Below, piece after piece: positions 5,909 to 8,814 of a stretch of DNA of 8,814 nt. The notes beneath the pieces were generated by a model that saw only the letters and a list, made by a program, of their open reading frames with translations, had not been told where the DNA came from and searched no databases. How positions within the stretch are numbered: the stretch's first letter is position 1; every line of letters starts with the position of its first letter. A program made the translations under genes and the position numbers. This DNA comes from Spirochaetaceae bacterium (GTDB lineage: Bacteria; Spirochaetota; Spirochaetia; SZUA-6; RPPD01): contig RPPD01000059.1 in NCBI GenBank assembly GCA_003818675.1, forward strand, positions 1 to 8,814. The letters run 5' to 3'.

Positions 5909-7128
5909 TGTGTAATACAAGGCTTTATACTCCATTACCTGATAATGTTGATGACAATAAACTGAAAAATGATATTATCCCACAATTAAACCATATCCGT
6001 AATGAATTGGATAATGGGATGGCAGATGACATGCAGAAATTATTTCCGGAAGGATATTTCTTTTCATATTGCCTGTATGGATTGTCATGGATAAATATAT
6101 CAAAACAATCAGCGCATGAATCAGAATATTACAGGCGGGGTTTATGGGAAGCTTTGTTCGCATTACAGCAATTGGAATCAGGGAAGGGCAGGCAAGTGTT
6201 TTCAAAGTCGCTGGAGCCTGCGTATGGGATTTTTTATAAAGGATGGCTCAATTGGTTGCGTGGTTGCATATTGTCTGAGAACAGATTGAACAAGGATCTG
6301 GAGCGTGATTTCTTATTGGATTGCACTGCAATTGCAAGGGCATTTGAAAACAACAACTCGCCATATTTGGAATCTTATCCCGGAAGAGCCTGGCCGTGTG
6401 ATTCTGTTGTTGCGATGGCGGTTTTGAGTCTTCATGACCGTATTTATACGCCCAAATATGGAACTGTTATGACAGAATGGCTGGATAAAGTAAAAAAAAG
6501 CCTGGATTCTGAAACAGGATTGGTTGCCCATGAGACTTCTCCTGCAAGCGGGAAAATAATTCATGGCGCCCGCGGCACATCAGCAACTCTGATTCTTCGC
6601 TTTTTACCGGAAATTGGTGATATGGATTTTGCCTGGAAGCAGTATGAATTGTTTACTCAAAAATATTTTAGCCAGGTTGCAGGAATTCCCGGGATATTGG
6701 AGTATCCGGTGGGTATGGTGGGTATAGCAGAACAGGGCGGGGATGTGGATTCAGGGCCGCTCTTGTTTGGCATCAGCATGTCTGCGACAGGTGTCATGAT
6801 CGGCAGCAGTCAGGTGTATAAAGATTATGAGCTGCGTAATCCGCTTTTGCAAACAACCGAAGGACTTTTTTACCCTGCAAAATTCAAAAAAGGCAATATC
6901 GAGTTTAAACAGTATGCTTTTGGAGTAATGCCCATCGGTGAGGTATTCCTTGCCTGGGCAAAAACATCCGTATTATTTGTACATGATATGGTACCCAAAA
7001 AATATTCAAATGTAATTTCTGATTCCTGGCGTATCCCGGTTCACTGTATAAGCTTGCTTATTGTGGTTTTGGTTTTATTGCCGATTTTATTTAAATCTCC
7101 AAAAAAAGATTGTGCAGGTAATCCTTGA
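5908..7128 (+). CDS. Uncharacterised, probably helical-toroid protein with C-terminal membrane helix; N terminus possibly frameshifted
   Basis: The protein has 406 residues from the ATG at 5908, which has no ribosome site. The body begins 'TPLPDN' and is mostly helical, with widely spaced motifs: FPEGYFFSY (46-54), PAYGIFYKGW (104-113), LESYPGRAWPCDS (154-166), GARGTSATLILRFLPEI (220-236), EYPVGM (265-270), GDVDSGPLLFGISMSATG (278-295) and YAFGVMPIGEVFLAW (336-350). I recall the same motif order from uncharacterised proteins of other bacteria, which have a membrane helix directly before the 'TPLPD' start. The repeated helical pairs suggest an alpha/alpha toroid like that of six-hairpin glycosidases or linalool dehydratase/isomerase, but this is inference. 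The acidic residues at 165, 279 and 281 are candidates for an active site. Residues 375-396 form a C-terminal membrane helix followed by a short Lys-rich tail. The gene is more AT-rich than its neighbours. Its last 38 bases overlap the convergent acetyltransferase gene. Confidence 0.8.
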   Translation: MCNTRLYTPLPDNVDDNKLKNDIIPQLNHIRNELDNGMADDMQKLFPEGYFFSYCLYGLSWINISKQSAHESEYYRRGLWEALFALQQLESGKGRQVFSKSLEPAYGIFYKGWLNWLRGCILSENRLNKDLERDFLLDCTAIARAFENNNSPYLESYPGRAWPCDSVVAMAVLSLHDRIYTPKYGTVMTEWLDKVKKSLDSETGLVAHETSPASGKIIHGARGTSATLILRFLPEIGDMDFAWKQYELFTQKYFSQVAGIPGILEYPVGMVGIAEQGGDVDSGPLLFGISMSATGVMIGSSQVYKDYELRNPLLQTTEGLFYPAKFKKGNIEFKQYAFGVMPIGEVFLAWAKTSVLFVHDMVPKKYSNVISDSWRIPVHCISLLIVVLVLLPILFKSPKKDCAGNP

Positions 7129-7555
7129 ATCCGTGTTTTCTATAAAATGAGTATGCAAGCTGGTTGGACGCAACAACACGCAATTCAATGCGGTCAAGCT
7201 CCCGCTCTTTTGCCCACACCTTGACACAAGCCAGAAACTTTTCGCCGATACCCTTGCGCCTGTATTTGGGCAATACTGCAATATCAGAGATCTGGCAGTA
7301 GTGGCTTTTTTTAAAAACCGGCGGATATGTGGATTTGTTCCCGAGAATGTATCCAATGCACAAACCGTTATCAATACAGACAAACAGAAACGAGTCATCC
7401 TTTGGAATTTCACCAGTGACATATCTGCGGAAACTTTCATGTCCGTTTTCACTCCTGGTAAAAAACGGATCTATCAAGGCGTGATAATCCATGAAATCTT
7501 TCCAGATTTCAATTATTGATTCCAGATGTGCGGGTGTTGCAGGAATTATTTCCAT
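7091..7555 (-). CDS. GNAT-family N-acetyltransferase
   Basis: The protein has 154 residues, a usual length for single-domain GNAT enzymes, which transfer an acetyl group from acetyl-CoA to an amine. AGGGG (7566-7562) lies six bases before the ATG. Motif A runs from about 89 to 108 (ISDIAVLPKYRRKGIGEKF) and contains the acetyl-CoA pyrophosphate loop R-R-K-G-I-G in the expected (Q/R)xxGx(G/A) form. Motif B (IELRVVASNQLAYSFYRKHGF, about 123-143) includes the conserved Asn131 and Tyr138, the latter being the usual general acid. The N-terminal helix region (PAHLESIIEIWKDFMDYH) would form the acceptor site. The acceptor cannot be predicted. The Asn-x-x-A-x-x-F-Y form is shared by small-molecule and protein acetylases. 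The 3' end overlaps the end of the plus-strand 406-residue gene. Confidence 0.93.
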   Translation of the reverse strand: MEIIPATPAHLESIIEIWKDFMDYHALIDPFFTRSENGHESFRRYVTGEIPKDDSFLFVCIDNGLCIGYILGNKSTYPPVFKKSHYCQISDIAVLPKYRRKGIGEKFLACVKVWAKERELDRIELRVVASNQLAYSFYRKHGFKDYLHNLFLEI

Positions 7556-7575
7556 AATTTACCCCTGTCATTGTA

Positions 7576-7604
7576 AGCATACAAAGAAAGTTCAGCTCGG
7601 ACAA
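7576..7604 (-). promoter_or_regulatory. Candidate promoter for the acetyltransferase gene
   Basis: On the minus strand TTGTCC (7604-7599) and TATGCT (7581-7576) are spaced by 17 bases, each with four of six consensus matches. The start would fall near 7569, leaving a leader that contains the AGGGG ribosome site. Lying just below the terminator at 7614-7663, it would give the acetyltransferase gene its own transcript. Confidence 0.3.
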
Positions 7605-7613
7605 TAGTGAGAT

Positions 7614-7663
7614 AAAAAAGGCCCCTTACCTGACTACCTGTATACCGGTGGTCAGGCAGGGGC
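7614..7663 (-). terminator. Rho-independent terminator of the outer-membrane protein gene
   Basis: On the minus strand, 23 bases after the TGA of the beta-barrel gene, a GC-rich hairpin pairs 7663-7647 with 7638-7621 (GCCCCTGCCTGACCACC against its near-complement, with one bulge and wobble pairs). The loop is eight bases, with its middle reading GTATAC. Six T residues (7619-7614) follow immediately after GGCC. The plus strand has no T run on the other side, so it works in one direction only. Confidence 0.9.
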
Positions 7664-7686
7664 TGTGAAATCGCTTGCGCGATTAT

Positions 7687-8814
7687 TCAAAAATCAATAA
7701 CCGTCTCTATCGTCAGCGCATGCTGGAGTTCTGGAAGCCCCGTTGACTCGCTGATTGCCTGGGTAGTTGTATAGTGGAGAAGGATGTCCAGGCCAGGTGT
7801 GACAGGATAACCTATGGTTGTCCGCACAACCGTGTTCTCGTCAAAGAGCTCCGGCAAACCGCCATCAAAGCCCGGGAGAAAGCCTGTGCGCTCATATGCG
7901 ATTGAACCGTAGAGTCCCACAAACGGGATCACCTTGGGCATGATCTGCAGTTTGATCATGAAGTAATCTTCAGCTGCATAATCGACGCCTGATTCTGTGA
8001 ACTCGAGTGGGCAGAGATAACCCATGGTTATGGAGAAGATTTTTTCTATCTTGAAGGTGCCTTCGCCATAGATGCCGAAGACGCTCACATCGTTTCTGTC
8101 CTCGCCGGGATTCTGGAGATAGTCAACAACCTCGGCCACGTAATCATACTTTACGCGGTCATAGATTGAATTGTAGAAGGCAGGCCTGTACTTGCCTGTA
8201 TAGTAACGGCCTTCGATACGCCAGTCAAACATCAAGACATTGCCCAATACTCCGGCGGTTATTCCGTAGTTTTTAATGCTTTCATTGCCGCTTTCACCGT
8301 GGAAAATCGCGTTGAAGGCAAAGCCCTCTTCTATTGTTTCCGCGCCGCCTGTGACTGCTTCCCTGAAATACGGGAGCATTACAGAGGCATCGGCAAACAG
8401 GACGATGCCCAGAAGTTCTGATTCAATGATTGGCAGTTCCAGGTCCAGGCCCACGTTGAAGAACATTGGGTCTCCAACTCCAGCCATTTCCTTTGCAGGA
8501 TCAAAATCCGCAATCATCGCAAGCCCAAAGGCGAGCTCAAAGGGATATGCGGGTTTCCAGTACATGCGTGTGCCCGCAATTTCCGGCTCATAATTGGCAA
8601 GCATTCCCAGGTCATTGGATACGAGCTCAAACCCGAAAGCGCCTGTGTCCACTCCCATGTTGAAACCAATTCGCCTTATGGCCGGGAAATCCGAATCATT
8701 GGCATAATTCCTCATTATGGTTCCATGGCCCAGGGTGAAACTGTTGAGATTGCCCAGCCTGAGATAGAAGTTGTCGCGCTGGTCGCCCCATTCAAGTCCC
8801 TTTATTTTAAGCAC
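7687..8814 (-). CDS. Predicted outer-membrane beta-barrel protein, 5' end cut off by window edge
   Basis: The frame is open at the right edge, so only the C-terminal 375 residues or so are visible. The GTG at 8814 is a coincidence, not a start, because no signal peptide precedes it. The sequence alternates hydrophobic and polar residues in short strands with many aromatic, Gly, Asp and Asn turns, for example 'GNLNSFTLGHGTIMRNYAN' (21-39), 'FAFNAIF' and 'MYWKPAYPFELAFGLAM'. It ends in 'ALTIETVIDF', a C-terminal Phe strand typical of the beta-signal read by the BAM machinery. There is no Cys-rich, plug or peptidoglycan-binding segment. It is likely a porin- or FadL-like channel, or another surface barrel. 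I do not recognise a named family, although the 'LGHGTIMRNY' segment looks like a conserved signature. It is transcribed alone, ending at the strong terminator at 7614-7663. Confidence 0.8.
   Translation of the reverse strand: MLKIKGLEWGDQRDNFYLRLGNLNSFTLGHGTIMRNYANDSDFPAIRRIGFNMGVDTGAFGFELVSNDLGMLANYEPEIAGTRMYWKPAYPFELAFGLAMIADFDPAKEMAGVGDPMFFNVGLDLELPIIESELLGIVLFADASVMLPYFREAVTGGAETIEEGFAFNAIFHGESGNESIKNYGITAGVLGNVLMFDWRIEGRYYTGKYRPAFYNSIYDRVKYDYVAEVVDYLQNPGEDRNDVSVFGIYGEGTFKIEKIFSITMGYLCPLEFTESGVDYAAEDYFMIKLQIMPKVIPFVGLYGSIAYERTGFLPGFDGGLPELFDENTVVRTTIGYPVTPGLDILLHYTTTQAISESTGLPELQHALTIETVIDF

Noticed and set aside
5860..5910. Programmed -1 frameshift between the 20-codon ORF and the 406-residue gene
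   Set aside because: No X-XXY-YYZ slippery heptamer in the right phase and no obvious downstream pseudoknot or stem; a simple indel is more likely.
7621..7663. Hairpin considered as a mobile-element end or attachment site
   Set aside because: The adjacent six-T run and its position just after a stop codon make it an ordinary terminator; no matching copy is seen elsewhere in the window.
8276..8663. Plus-strand ORFs of 105 and 65 codons opposite the barrel gene
   Set aside because: They are antisense to a frame with clear barrel features and have no ribosome site or domain.

Overview
The window looks like part of the chromosome of an uncultured or free-living spirochaete (Treponema/Spirochaeta-like). 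This is inferred from gene content: several envelope TPR proteins beside mutL, a lipoprotein with a loose lipobox, and a beta-barrel outer-membrane protein with a terminal Phe. In Borrelia burgdorferi, as I recall it, the TPR-bearing surface protein Lmp1 (BB0210) also lies beside mutL (BB0211). The phylum call is an inference, not a demonstrated match.

Layout. (1) 1-921, minus strand: 5' part of a GTG-started, membrane-anchored TPR protein that runs off the left edge. (2) 922-1067: a divergent promoter region. (3) 1068-3991, plus strand: a tight three-gene operon of a secreted TPR protein, a large single-pass TPR protein with about 13 repeats, and a small lipoprotein. (4) 4023-5729, minus strand: mutL, convergent with the operon and separated by only 31 bp. 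(5) 5730-5907: a short AT-rich spacer carrying the mutL start on one strand and, on the other, an 18-codon ORF with a strong Shine-Dalgarno and a 20-codon hydrophobic ORF that overlaps the next gene by one base. (6) 5908-7128, plus strand: an uncharacterised, probably helical-toroid protein with a C-terminal membrane helix. (7) 7091-7555, minus strand: a GNAT acetyltransferase whose 3' end overlaps the previous gene by 38 bp. (8) 7614-7663: a clear rho-independent terminator. (9) 7687-8814, minus strand: the C-terminal part of a predicted outer-membrane beta-barrel protein that runs off the right edge.

How they fit together. The four TPR and lipoprotein genes look like one envelope scaffold: one periplasmic TPR protein, two inner-membrane-anchored TPR proteins and one lipid-anchored small protein. 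The substrate is unknown. MutL is a mismatch-repair protein of the endonuclease-type architecture, with a Glu-to-Asp change in its metal motif. The segment from about 5830 to 7560 is more AT-rich than its surroundings and may have a separate history. The most notable point is the start of the 406-residue protein: its likely N-terminal membrane helix is encoded in another frame just upstream, which suggests a frameshift. I see no CRISPR array, IS element, tRNA, rRNA or phage module, and nothing that amounts to a clearly new multi-gene system.
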